Virus record (IMG/VR): IMGVR_UViG_3300012017_001267
Coordinates: 1-30,735 of that record
Origin: a virus
Direction: 5' to 3' (one strand)
Length of the DNA: 30,735 nt
The notes under the pieces were generated by a model, which saw only the letters and a list, made by a program, of their open reading frames with translations, had not been told where the DNA came from and searched no databases. Position numbers and translations under genes: made by a program. Below, one piece after another: positions 7,726-17,040 of the stretch. The stretch's first letter is position 1, and each line of letters starts with the position of its first letter.

Positions 7726-8853
7726 ATGGCAGTATATAAAATATTCCCTTCTCAAGATGCTACATTATATTCGGCTTATCCTGCTATGAATACAGGAATA
7801 GACGAAATCCTAGAAGCATCTACTAATTTTAAAACAGGAGTTACAGAAATAAATGGAGAATATCCTCAAGCTTCCCGTTTTTTAGTTCAATTTGATTCTG
7901 ATGAAATTACATATGTAAGTGCTTCTTTAATAGGAACAGCAAGTTGGACAGCTAATCTTAAGCTTTTTGTAGCCGATGATACTGGATTATCTGGTACTAC
8001 AGCAGTAGCAGCTAATGCTGTTGCTCAGCCATGGAATATGGGTACAGGGCGTTATTTAAATAATCCTGAAACTCAAAATGGTGTATCTTGGGTTTGGAGA
8101 TCCTACTCAGGAAGCAATGCTTGGACTACTACAGGATTTTCTGCAGGACAAACAGGCTCATACAATTTATCTACTAATCCTAATTCTGCAGGAGGTGGGG
8201 TATGGTGGACTGGTTCTCAAGCTACAAAAATATTTTCATATTATTCTGATTTAGATTTAAGCTTTAATGTTAAATCTATAGTAGAAAAATGGACCGGAAG
8301 TGCTTGGGCAAATTATGGATTTATAGTTAGACAAACAGAATCTCAAGAATTTGTAAATAGCATATATGAACAAACAACACTAAAATATTTCTCTAGAGAT
8401 ACTCATACTATATATCCTCCCTGCTTAGAATTTAAATGGGATGATTCAGTATATAATACAGGTAGTTTAACAGTGCTAAATACCAATCCAGCTACAATTT
8501 TACTAGCCCAAAATCCTGGGGTGTTTTATAATCAAAGCGTTAATATTTTTCGTGTAAATTCAAGACCTACTTATCCTCCTGAAGTGTGGCAAACATCTTC
8601 TATTTATATAACTAATTATGCTTTACCAGCAGAGTCATATTATGCGATAAAAGACTTGGATACTAACGAAATGGTTGTAGATTTTGATACAACATACACT
8701 AAATTAAGCTGCGATATATCAGGAAGTTATTTTAAATTATATATGAACGGACTAGAACCTGAAAGATATTATACTGTTTTAATTCAAACTACAATTCAAG
8801 GATCAACAATAGTATTTGATGATAATTATAGCTTTAAAGTTATTAATGGGTAA
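7726..8853 (+). CDS. Virion protein with DNRLRE-like beta domain, baseplate/fibre
   Basis: A 375-aa Ser/Thr/Gly/aromatic-rich protein. The N-terminus (SQDATLYSAYPAMNTG, then ILEASTNF and SRFLVQFD) and a later segment (FNVKSIVEKWTGSAWANYGF) follow the layout of DNRLRE/CBM-like jelly-roll domains, in which a D-A-T/Y strand pairs with a late V-x-x-W...N-Y-G-F strand. Such domains bind carbohydrate or act as structural beta-sandwiches. The C-terminal ~120 residues look like an Ig-like or fibronectin-like beta domain. Directly after gp6 this is where T4 carries gp7/gp8-type wedge genes, so a peripheral baseplate or fibre-attachment role is likely. The domain call is by pattern only. It overlaps the next start by 1 nt. 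Confidence 0.6.
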   Translation: MAVYKIFPSQDATLYSAYPAMNTGIDEILEASTNFKTGVTEINGEYPQASRFLVQFDSDEITYVSASLIGTASWTANLKLFVADDTGLSGTTAVAANAVAQPWNMGTGRYLNNPETQNGVSWVWRSYSGSNAWTTTGFSAGQTGSYNLSTNPNSAGGGVWWTGSQATKIFSYYSDLDLSFNVKSIVEKWTGSAWANYGFIVRQTESQEFVNSIYEQTTLKYFSRDTHTIYPPCLEFKWDDSVYNTGSLTVLNTNPATILLAQNPGVFYNQSVNIFRVNSRPTYPPEVWQTSSIYITNYALPAESYYAIKDLDTNEMVVDFDTTYTKLSCDISGSYFKLYMNGLEPERYYTVLIQTTIQGSTIVFDDNYSFKVING

Positions 8854-9242
8854 TGGATAATTTTGTTTTAACTAAGCAATTATTTGAAAAAAAAGCATTT
8901 GATGCTACTGTTAATACTACCTTTACAGAATTAACTTCTTCTGTACAAGTAGCTACTGGTTCTTCTTTACCCTCTATAGATGAATTTTTTGATAATTATC
9001 AAGCTTTATTTTATAATATACCTAAATTTGGAGATACTAATTCTCATCAATATCTTATATTTACAAGTCAAGAATATATAGGATCAGAAATTGAAGGAAA
9101 TAATGTTATAAACTCTCTTATATCAGAGATTACTGAATTAAGACAGGAAAATTTGGAACTTCAACAAGAATTATCTCAACAAAATATAGCCTCAATTCAA
9201 GGTGCTCTTCAAAACTTACAAACATTAGATGGTCAAAATTAA
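8853..9242 (+). CDS. Small virion protein with C-terminal coiled coil
   Basis: A 129-aa protein. The N-terminal ~85 residues are mixed polar/aromatic. Residues about 88-112 show a regular heptad run (ISEITELRQENLELQQELSQ) typical of a parallel trimeric or dimeric coiled coil. Such proteins often join fibre or wedge subunits. It overlaps the 7726 gene by 1 nt and the next gene by 14 nt, so its translation is coupled to both. No named family is recognised. Confidence 0.65.
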   Translation: MDNFVLTKQLFEKKAFDATVNTTFTELTSSVQVATGSSLPSIDEFFDNYQALFYNIPKFGDTNSHQYLIFTSQEYIGSEIEGNNVINSLISEITELRQENLELQQELSQQNIASIQGALQNLQTLDGQN

Positions 9243-12200
9243 TAATATAAATCCTAATACTTTAACTCTTCAGACAATAAGTCCAGAGGATGTTGCTGTT
9301 ATTCCTAATATAACCATTAATTCATCCTTTAATTCTGTTACAGATAGAATAGAGTATTTTGTATATGATTTTAATAATAATCTTTTATCATCAAATAATA
9401 ATTTAACATCATATAGCCCTGAACTTATTAATTCATCAGGAAGTATAACTAATATAAATCTTACTCCTGAAGTAGATGCTATTGATGAGGGTTTTAGTAC
9501 CGGAATTATAAAAACTATTTATAATTTTATATCTCCTGAATTAGGAAGTGAAGGTAATAGACTATTTATTAGTGAAATTTCTCCTTCTAGAACAGAAGTA
9601 AGATTAAGCTCTAATACTAATTTTCTATTTAATACTACAAATTTTCCAGCTTTAATAAGCTCAGGTAGTTTTAATTTTTTAACTAGCCCCAATTATGAAA
9701 TTTATAATCAATTTAGAAAAAATGTAGAAGCTAGCAATTATTTTGATGAGTTTTATTTAAATTTTGGAAATAATATTTATATTATAGGGATAAATTCGTT
9801 ATTAGAATATAATCCTCAAAATAATACTATTTCTTTATTAATCAAATTATATGAACCTCTTCCTGCACAGATTGGATTAAAAACAGAACTCTCCATTGTA
9901 ACTAGAAAAGCAGATTCAGTTGCTTATCAAATAGAATTCATAGAAGAAATAACACTACCCGATTCTATAGTTAGGATATCAGGACCAAATTATAATATTC
10001 CTATAAAGGATGAGACCGGTCCCTTAACTCAATATCAAGATTATAATACAATTACAAGCTCTTCATTAAGTGGATCTTTTTTTCAGTTAATAAATCAAAT
10101 TTCTTCTTCATCTCCTCAATTATCTGTAGATTATACTAATTATGAAAGTTTTATTTTCTTTTCATCAGCATATCAAAGATTACATAACTTTAAAGAAAAA
10201 GTAACAGCCATATCTTCATCTCAAGCAGAATTAAATACATTGTATAGTATTACTGGGGGGACAGCTAATTCTACTGTTGTTTCTTCTTCTAAGATATTAT
10301 TAGAAAAACAAATAGAAACCACAATTTCTAGTTTTGATGGATATGAATACTTTCTTTACTATACATCAGGCACATATGCTTGGCCTAAAACTAATACAGA
10401 AGCACCATATATTTTATACCCCCCAACAAGTACTCAAGCTACTAATTGGTATTTAACCCAGTCAGATGCTGCTATCGAATATGATTTAAATAATCAAAAC
10501 AATTTAGATTATATTGTTCCTTCATACTTAAGAAATGATATTAATAATGCTAGATATCTACTGTTTACAAGTATGATAGGACAATTTTTTGATGAAATAT
10601 GGTTATATACTAAAGCAATTACTGAAAAATTAGATGCTAATTCTAATTTATATGAAGGTGTTTCTAAAGATTTAGTAGGAATAGTATTAGAATCTTTAGG
10701 TACTAAAATATACGACAGCACATATACACTAGAAAATATATACAGTGCTGTTATTGGTCTTTCTTCTAATGGATCTATATATCCATCTACAGGTAGCGAA
10801 GTAATAAATAATTATATAACAGCTTCCGTTTCAAATACAGAAGATATTCCTACGATAAATGATTTTGTAAAACTTTCATATAAAAAAATATATCACAATT
10901 TACCATATCTTTTAAAGAAAAAAGGGACAGACGCCGGTTTAAGGACACTAATTAATATTTTTGGAGTTCCTGATACTATTTTACAAATAAATGAATTTGG
11001 TGGGCAGAATCAAATAAATGCAAATGATTATGATCTTTGGTATAACCAATATAATTATGCTTACAAACAAAATGGAAACAATTGGATTGAAGTACCTACA
11101 ACATTAAATTCTAATTGGGGGGCACCTTCTGATAATCCTCAAACTTTGATGTTTAGATTTAAAACTAATGGTTTACCTACATCTAATATTCCCTATTCTC
11201 AAAGTTTATATAATTTAGGAAGCCCTTCAATAGTATTAGAATACACAGGATCAGGATATACTAGTGCATCATATTCGGGATCAACTATAGACCCATATTA
11301 TCAATATGCTAATCTAAAATGTGACGGGCAATCCATATATTTACCATTTTTTGATGGTGGGTGGTGGTCGGTAATGGTAACTCCCACTACAATATATGCT
11401 GCTAATTCTATATACAATGGGTACGATGGAAATCAAATAGGATTTAAAGCTTCACAAAGTGTTACACTTTCTTTTAATGCAACATCATTCTTTGGAAAAG
11501 GAGACGCAACCCATAGAAACTTCTCAGGCTCATTCCAAGAAATTAGATACTATACTGTGCCTATAAGCGAAAGTGTATTTGACGATTATGTAATGAATCC
11601 TAATTCCATTGAAGGAAACGGAACAAATCAAGGACCAAATCAACTTGCTTTTAGAGCATCTTTAGGTGGAGAATTATATACTGGTTCAACCTCAATACAT
11701 CCTAAAGTATCAGGATCTTGGGCTACTACTTCATCGTTTGCAAGTAACAGTAATTTTTCTTATAGTGGATCCCCAGTATTTGTATCAAATACACAATCTA
11801 TATTTTTAAATCAATTTCCAGCAGGTATAAAAAACAGAATATTACAAAAAATTTCTTCTCAGAATATAGTACTTCCATATAGTAGTAGTCTAGCTAATAT
11901 TCCTATTAACACAACATTATCTCCATTTAAATCAATTCAACAAAATACCCCAGAGAGTAGCTCTTATACCCCAAATGTTAATTATATTGAAGTTGGTTTT
12001 TCTCCACAAAATGAAATTAATAATGATATAGTTGCTCAACTAGGATATTTTAATATTGGAGAGTATATTGGTGATCCTAGATTAGTATCTTCATCTGCGG
12101 AAACATATCCTCCACTAGATGCTTTACGAAATGCTTATTTTGAGAAATATATTGATAACTATGATATAAATGATTATATAAGACTTATCAAGTACTATGA

Positions 12201-12873
12201 TAATTCTTTATTTAAAATGGTTAAAGATTATACACCTGTAAGAGCTTCAATAGCATCAGGAATTATAATTAAACAAACTACCTTAGAAAGAAACAAATAC
12301 CCTGTCCCTCAAGCTACCCCAAATACCCAAATAGCATACTACGGAAGTGGAAGTGGGAATATAGCTTGGGATACTCCATTCACATTCCAAAATCTTGTTG
12401 TTTCGGGAGCAGGTATTAGAATGTATGAAGTTACAGGAAGCACAGGAGGAGTATTTCCAAATCTAAATGGACAAACTTCTTCATTATATACAGGCAATAA
12501 TATAGTTAATATAACTCAAAGTTGGATTGGAACCAATATAACTCCTAGTGGATCTGTTCCTTTTACTCAATCATCACAGATAGAATTTTTTAATGGAGAA
12601 TTAAGTGGCTCATTAATATTAGTTACAGATGGAGATTTAAATGGAGATAACCCATTTTTAAACCCAAGTACTACAATTTTAAGTTATACTATTACTCAAT
12701 CTCTGACCTCTGTAGTCCCAAACTGGTTATCCAATAATGATCCTCCTAATGGGCAAATATATTTATTGTTTGATGATAACTTAACTTTTCAAGATCCTAT
12801 TGGTCCAAGTGGAGGAAGTACAGGGGGTGGAAGTAATCTTGGAGGCTCTACATTCCCCCCTCCAAAAAGTTAA
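9229..12873 (+). CDS. Giant baseplate wedge / fibre protein with LamG-like domain (1214 aa)
   Basis: Largest protein of the window, at the position where T4 carries gp7 (1032 aa), but positional analogy is not homology. Residues about 555-590 contain YHNLPYLLKKKGT followed by GLRTLINIFGVPDTILQINE, a pattern resembling P2 gpI-type tail proteins that dock fibres to the baseplate. Residues about 640-800 look like a concanavalin/LamG-type lectin sandwich ending in FSGSFQEIRYYTVPISESVF. A conserved helical segment follows (about 960-1010, YFEKYIDNYDINDYIRLIKY). The last ~20 residues are Gly/Ser/Pro-rich and flexible. Start ATG 9229 overlaps the preceding gene by 14 nt. It probably links the wedge to receptor-binding fibres. 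Confidence 0.65.
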   Translation: MVKINNINPNTLTLQTISPEDVAVIPNITINSSFNSVTDRIEYFVYDFNNNLLSSNNNLTSYSPELINSSGSITNINLTPEVDAIDEGFSTGIIKTIYNFISPELGSEGNRLFISEISPSRTEVRLSSNTNFLFNTTNFPALISSGSFNFLTSPNYEIYNQFRKNVEASNYFDEFYLNFGNNIYIIGINSLLEYNPQNNTISLLIKLYEPLPAQIGLKTELSIVTRKADSVAYQIEFIEEITLPDSIVRISGPNYNIPIKDETGPLTQYQDYNTITSSSLSGSFFQLINQISSSSPQLSVDYTNYESFIFFSSAYQRLHNFKEKVTAISSSQAELNTLYSITGGTANSTVVSSSKILLEKQIETTISSFDGYEYFLYYTSGTYAWPKTNTEAPYILYPPTSTQATNWYLTQSDAAIEYDLNNQNNLDYIVPSYLRNDINNARYLLFTSMIGQFFDEIWLYTKAITEKLDANSNLYEGVSKDLVGIVLESLGTKIYDSTYTLENIYSAVIGLSSNGSIYPSTGSEVINNYITASVSNTEDIPTINDFVKLSYKKIYHNLPYLLKKKGTDAGLRTLINIFGVPDTILQINEFGGQNQINANDYDLWYNQYNYAYKQNGNNWIEVPTTLNSNWGAPSDNPQTLMFRFKTNGLPTSNIPYSQSLYNLGSPSIVLEYTGSGYTSASYSGSTIDPYYQYANLKCDGQSIYLPFFDGGWWSVMVTPTTIYAANSIYNGYDGNQIGFKASQSVTLSFNATSFFGKGDATHRNFSGSFQEIRYYTVPISESVFDDYVMNPNSIEGNGTNQGPNQLAFRASLGGELYTGSTSIHPKVSGSWATTSSFASNSNFSYSGSPVFVSNTQSIFLNQFPAGIKNRILQKISSQNIVLPYSSSLANIPINTTLSPFKSIQQNTPESSSYTPNVNYIEVGFSPQNEINNDIVAQLGYFNIGEYIGDPRLVSSSAETYPPLDALRNAYFEKYIDNYDINDYIRLIKYYDNSLFKMVKDYTPVRASIASGIIIKQTTLERNKYPVPQATPNTQIAYYGSGSGNIAWDTPFTFQNLVVSGAGIRMYEVTGSTGGVFPNLNGQTSSLYTGNNIVNITQSWIGTNITPSGSVPFTQSSQIEFFNGELSGSLILVTDGDLNGDNPFLNPSTTILSYTITQSLTSVVPNWLSNNDPPNGQIYLLFDDNLTFQDPIGPSGGSTGGGSNLGGSTFPPPKS

Positions 12874-12885
12874 AATTTTTTAAAT

Positions 12886-15354
12886 ATGCCTATTACTACA
12901 CAAGGAATAAAATACATAAAAATCGCAAAAGTCGGTGGGAATGGAGTAAATAATACTATAAATTTATCCCAATTAACCCAATTACTTTTAGTATCCCCAG
13001 ATCTAGCTACTAGACTTTCTTATGATGTGGTTAGTAGAACAGAATATTCTACCTATTTTTTATATGGGGTATTAACTAACCCTAATACTGCTAGTAATTA
13101 TGCTAATTATAATACATTATTTAGCCCTAACATAGGTAATGTTCCCTTTATTAATTCAGATTATGATGTACTAGCAGGAAATATTGATTTTGACAGATAT
13201 AATCAAAAATACATGGATGTAGACAATGTTGATAGTCAAATCATTCCTGTAAATTTACAATCAATATTATCAGGGTCTGCTACTTTAGCTAAAGTACAAG
13301 ATTCAAACTATACTTTATACAGACAAATAGGTTCTAGGTATTTAGGTCATCAACTAAATTCTCCTAGTTTAAATCAGTATGGTCAATATGTAAGTGATCA
13401 AAGATTAGATATATTATATGATGCAGATAGTCCTGTAAGTCCTGCTATTTCTTATGGTAAAACTCCAAATGTTAGTAATCCTAAAACATATTTTGTTCAA
13501 TTTAATTATGTAGCTGGTACTTCTCCTGAATTAGGAGATAGTGTATCTAAATATATAAACACTAGTATTAAGTATATAATAGATGAAAACGGGAAACGAA
13601 TTAACCCAATAAATGATGTCGATGGCATAAATGTAGGAATAATTAAGCAATCCTTTAATACAAATGCTACTGTACAATTATCAAATCCTCAAGCTTTTGG
13701 AAATGATATGAGCATATTAAATGGTACTTTTCCTGTATTTCGAGCAGGAGAAAAAATTAAACCAATAATATACACCCAAGTAAATACATACGATAGTAGA
13801 GGAAATGTTGGTCTAACCTCTTCATACTCTAGCTCAGTAACATTTACACAAGGAGATATTCCTAATGCCTCAATACCAGATTCAACAAATGACTATAGAT
13901 TAATTACGTTTGTACCAAATTTAAGTGATTATACTTCTACATTTTTACCTAATAGACTAGTAAGCTTTGATGGTTATAATACTAATTTTTATGAGGCATT
14001 TCCTACTGGATCTGTTAAATTTAATTCTCCTATATTATTAGGAGTTTCAGGAAGTTTTCCTACTTCATCTGCTACTCCTTCTACCGGTTCAATATATAAT
14101 CCCACAGGATCTTTAGGAGATCTAGAAGACCAAGGATATATATTATATCTAGAATCCTATTTATCAATAGTTTCAAATATAATTGGAAATACAGGACAAA
14201 TTACTTGGGATTTTTATTTACAAAAATACACTGGAAGCGCATGGGCAAACATATCTGAACCATACACAATAAATATTCCAGGGAATAATGCAAATTATAA
14301 AACATCCTTTTATATTCGAAGTACAGATCGTGCATCCACCACAAGTTCCCTTTATAGAGTAGGTTATGCTTCTAAGGGAAATACAATAAATAATGCGATA
14401 GGTGTTGCCCAAATAGCAGATGGTAGTTATTTTAAAGTAACTCAATTCCCCTCTCCAAGTACAGGCCAAGTAACCAGATTCTGGTTTACAGATCAAGTAT
14501 CAGGATTATCTATCTCTAATTTATTATATGCTGCTAAAGGAGCACCCCCACTAACTTCTTCTTTTACTTCTTTTATAACTCCATTTCATAATACTGCTTC
14601 TTCGGTAGGTAGTGCATCGTTTAATATTAATGGAGCTAATATAATACTTACAGGAAGTAATAAACTACCAAATTCTACTAATTTAATGTATGTTTCAACT
14701 GGATCAGTCACTGACACAGCAGCAAATGTAGCAACGAATATAAATGCTAGTTCATCTAATGGTTTATTTTCTGGGACTTTAAGTGATATTTCTGCTTCTA
14801 ATAATGGGGCAAATTTAAATTTATATTCTAAAAGTACAGGAGTATCTGTTAACCAATATTATTTTAAATATACTGGATCTAATGTAAGTACAGGAACCCA
14901 AGGCATTATCACGGGTTACTTTACAGGGGGAGAAGATTTAAGTACAGGGTTAAATGATGTTTGGGGTCAAAGACAAGCTAATATAGAAAAAAGTGGTTTT
15001 GATTATATTAATACTGATTTTGAACCTCAAGAAGGAGATGAAATTAGATTTAATGGTACTGAACAACAAACATATATAATAACCGGAGTTACCCAATCTT
15101 TAAAAACCCAAAGAGGTTTACCCGGCACATATCCTACCTATACTCTAATATTAGATAGAAGAATATCACCATCTGTTAATACAGATTACTTCTTATTAAG
15201 AAGATATTTTGAAGATCCTAGCAATATCATATTAGCAGTAAACAAACCTCCAGGAAGTACAAGTACAGGTATCATGAAACCAGAATATGTAACTAAGACA
15301 GTAGAGGGAGTATCTGGGGAGACTCTTAGTGAGTTAATAACAACACAATCTTAA
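12886..15354 (+). CDS. Large fibre/baseplate-associated virion protein (822 aa)
   Basis: A Ser/Thr/Asn/Tyr-rich, beta-looking protein. The N-terminal ~180 residues include conserved-looking NIDFDRYNQKYMDVDNVDSQ and then YRQIGSRYLGHQ. The middle contains YTGSAWANIS, nearly repeating the WTGSAWANYG of the 7726 protein. The C-terminal ~100 residues form a compact domain (FEPQEGDEIRFNGTEQQTY ... LILDRRISPSVNTDYF) that may be an attachment or trimerisation end. There is no enzyme motif or intramolecular chaperone signature. It is separated by 12 nt from the giant wedge/fibre gene and followed by a promoter-like element. A tail-fibre or peripheral baseplate protein is the best reading; the exact T4 counterpart is unclear. 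Confidence 0.6.
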   Translation: MPITTQGIKYIKIAKVGGNGVNNTINLSQLTQLLLVSPDLATRLSYDVVSRTEYSTYFLYGVLTNPNTASNYANYNTLFSPNIGNVPFINSDYDVLAGNIDFDRYNQKYMDVDNVDSQIIPVNLQSILSGSATLAKVQDSNYTLYRQIGSRYLGHQLNSPSLNQYGQYVSDQRLDILYDADSPVSPAISYGKTPNVSNPKTYFVQFNYVAGTSPELGDSVSKYINTSIKYIIDENGKRINPINDVDGINVGIIKQSFNTNATVQLSNPQAFGNDMSILNGTFPVFRAGEKIKPIIYTQVNTYDSRGNVGLTSSYSSSVTFTQGDIPNASIPDSTNDYRLITFVPNLSDYTSTFLPNRLVSFDGYNTNFYEAFPTGSVKFNSPILLGVSGSFPTSSATPSTGSIYNPTGSLGDLEDQGYILYLESYLSIVSNIIGNTGQITWDFYLQKYTGSAWANISEPYTINIPGNNANYKTSFYIRSTDRASTTSSLYRVGYASKGNTINNAIGVAQIADGSYFKVTQFPSPSTGQVTRFWFTDQVSGLSISNLLYAAKGAPPLTSSFTSFITPFHNTASSVGSASFNINGANIILTGSNKLPNSTNLMYVSTGSVTDTAANVATNINASSSNGLFSGTLSDISASNNGANLNLYSKSTGVSVNQYYFKYTGSNVSTGTQGIITGYFTGGEDLSTGLNDVWGQRQANIEKSGFDYINTDFEPQEGDEIRFNGTEQQTYIITGVTQSLKTQRGLPGTYPTYTLILDRRISPSVNTDYFLLRRYFEDPSNIILAVNKPPGSTSTGIMKPEYVTKTVEGVSGETLSELITTQS

Positions 15355-15373
15355 TAAAAGAACACAATTTACA

Positions 15374-15383
15374 TATATTTATA
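15374..15383 (+). promoter_or_regulatory. Late-promoter-like element TATATTTATA
   Basis: Exact element followed by ATAAAAAT in a 48-nt gap, 19 nt before the ATG at 15403. It restarts transcription for the second half of the fibre genes. The gap has no terminator-like hairpin, so read-through from the preceding genes is also likely. Confidence 0.7.
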
Positions 15384-15402
15384 ATAAAAATAATTTAAAC
15401 AA

Positions 15403-16050
15403 ATGGGATATTTAGATAATTCAATAGTAACAGTAGATGCTATTTTAACAACAAAAGGCCGTCAGCTTCTCTCACAAGGAAATTTTCAAATAACACAATT
15501 TGCTTTGGCAGATGATGAAGTAGATTATACATTATATAATCCAACTCACCCATCAGGATCTGCTTATTATGGTCAAGCGATTGAAAATATGCCTTTACTT
15601 GAAGCTATACCTAACGAAACCCAAGTAATGAAATATAAATTAATTACATTACCTAGAGGAACAGCTAGGATGCCTATTATTGGTAATATAAACTCTCAAT
15701 ATAACCTGAAACAAGGAGCATCAATTGCTATTACTCCAGAAACACTAAACTATTTAGGTGGTAATACATTTGAAACTAGCGGTTATACAGCTACTATTTC
15801 CGATGTTAGATTATTTAGCACATTTGAAGGTGTAGGTATTAATACTCCACAAGCTCAAGCTCTTAACCAAACTACAACTTTAGGAACCTCAGTATCTAAA
15901 ACTGTTGTTGGAACTACAATTAATATAAGAGCAACTACAATTAATACATTATTCGGCTCAAATACACAATTAACTGCTACCTTAACTATAGAAGGTAGAG
16001 ATAGTGGCGCTCGTATAACTGTACCTTTTATTATAACAAAAGTATCTTAA
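15403..16050 (+). CDS. Virion structural protein (215 aa)
   Basis: The N-terminus MGYLDNSIVTVDAILTTKGR and the segment FALADDEVDYTLYNPTHP are distinctive and read like a conserved virion-protein start. A MPLLEAIPNE segment follows, then beta-rich sequence. The last ~70 residues are Thr/Ile-rich strands (TTLGTSVSKTVVGTTINIRA) ending in an Ig-like strand pattern (TLTIEGRDSGARITVPFII). There is no enzymatic motif. It stands first after a promoter-like element and 10 nt before a second structural gene, which suggests a tail or baseplate accessory protein made in large amounts. Not assigned to a named T4 gene. Confidence 0.6.
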   Translation: MGYLDNSIVTVDAILTTKGRQLLSQGNFQITQFALADDEVDYTLYNPTHPSGSAYYGQAIENMPLLEAIPNETQVMKYKLITLPRGTARMPIIGNINSQYNLKQGASIAITPETLNYLGGNTFETSGYTATISDVRLFSTFEGVGINTPQAQALNQTTTLGTSVSKTVVGTTINIRATTINTLFGSNTQLTATLTIEGRDSGARITVPFIITKVS

Positions 16051-16060
16051 AATATAAAAC

Positions 16061-17035
16061 ATGTCATTTAACAGATTAGATCCCTCAGATTTCATAGTAA
16101 GTGCAGACGCTATATCAGCTCCCATATGGTCAAGCGATACCCCTTCTTTAATATTCAATGCTACAAACGTAACTACTCAATCAGTACAAGCTTTAGGAAC
16201 TTCGGGTCAATTTTACCTGACTGTTTATCAAACAGGATCCGGATTTGTTAATGCTGTTCCTCAATTTGACATAGCATATGCTGATGCTAATGGTAGTGGT
16301 AGTTTAGCTTATAATCTTGCTGTTCCTCAAAATTCTCCTTCTTCAACAATTTACGGGCAATATCAAGATTTAATATTAGGAGACGAAAATGCAGAATTTG
16401 TATTTGGAACAACTACTTCTTCACAATTTTTTGCTTTATCTTTTGAAAGAGCAAGATATAAAGAAGCTTTACTACCAGGATCTTTAACTCTTGTGCTTAA
16501 AAGCGGATCCACAACAGTATCATTAACAGATAATAGCCCGGACGTTACAGTTCCTCAATATATAGGAACTAATAGAGTATTTAATATAGTATCAGGCTCA
16601 GCAGGTAATCCTGTTGACACAACTGCTTATGGATGGTTACTTCCAGATATAGGAACAATATTAATAAATAGCACTTTACCCCTAGGAACAATCGCTGTTA
16701 ATGCGCCAACAATAGCAACTACACCCAGCCCTAATGTAGCCTTCTTTAATCTTATCCAAACAGGCTCTCTTAATTCTTCTGAGACAATAACCTCAGATTA
16801 TATTTTTGTAAGAGCAAGAAGCTCAGAATTTAATTACTCTGAAAATCCATCATTTATTTCAGGATCTACAGGTGAAGTAATATATAGTAGCTTTATAAAC
16901 AATCCACAAACATATGTTACAACAATAGGTTTATATAATGATGTCAATGAACTATTAGCAGTAGCTAAACTATCTAGACCATTACCTAAAGATTTTACAT
17001 CAGAAGCCTTAGTCCGCGTTAAGCTAGATTTCTAA
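16061..17035 (+). CDS. Virion structural protein, paralogous end with next gene
   Basis: A 324-aa beta-rich protein. The N-terminus MSFNRLDPSDFIVSADAI resembles the opening of the next gene product (YKQFLTSDIIITPFEV) in layout. Its last ~40 residues (TYVTTIGLYNDVNELLAVAK, then LSRPLPKDF) closely parallel the end of the 17041 product. A shared C-terminal module in adjacent genes suggests duplication, with the C-terminus binding a common virion partner. There are no enzyme or membrane signatures. Probably a fibre or baseplate-periphery protein. Confidence 0.6.
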   Translation: MSFNRLDPSDFIVSADAISAPIWSSDTPSLIFNATNVTTQSVQALGTSGQFYLTVYQTGSGFVNAVPQFDIAYADANGSGSLAYNLAVPQNSPSSTIYGQYQDLILGDENAEFVFGTTTSSQFFALSFERARYKEALLPGSLTLVLKSGSTTVSLTDNSPDVTVPQYIGTNRVFNIVSGSAGNPVDTTAYGWLLPDIGTILINSTLPLGTIAVNAPTIATTPSPNVAFFNLIQTGSLNSSETITSDYIFVRARSSEFNYSENPSFISGSTGEVIYSSFINNPQTYVTTIGLYNDVNELLAVAKLSRPLPKDFTSEALVRVKLDF

Positions 17036-17040
17036 AATGA

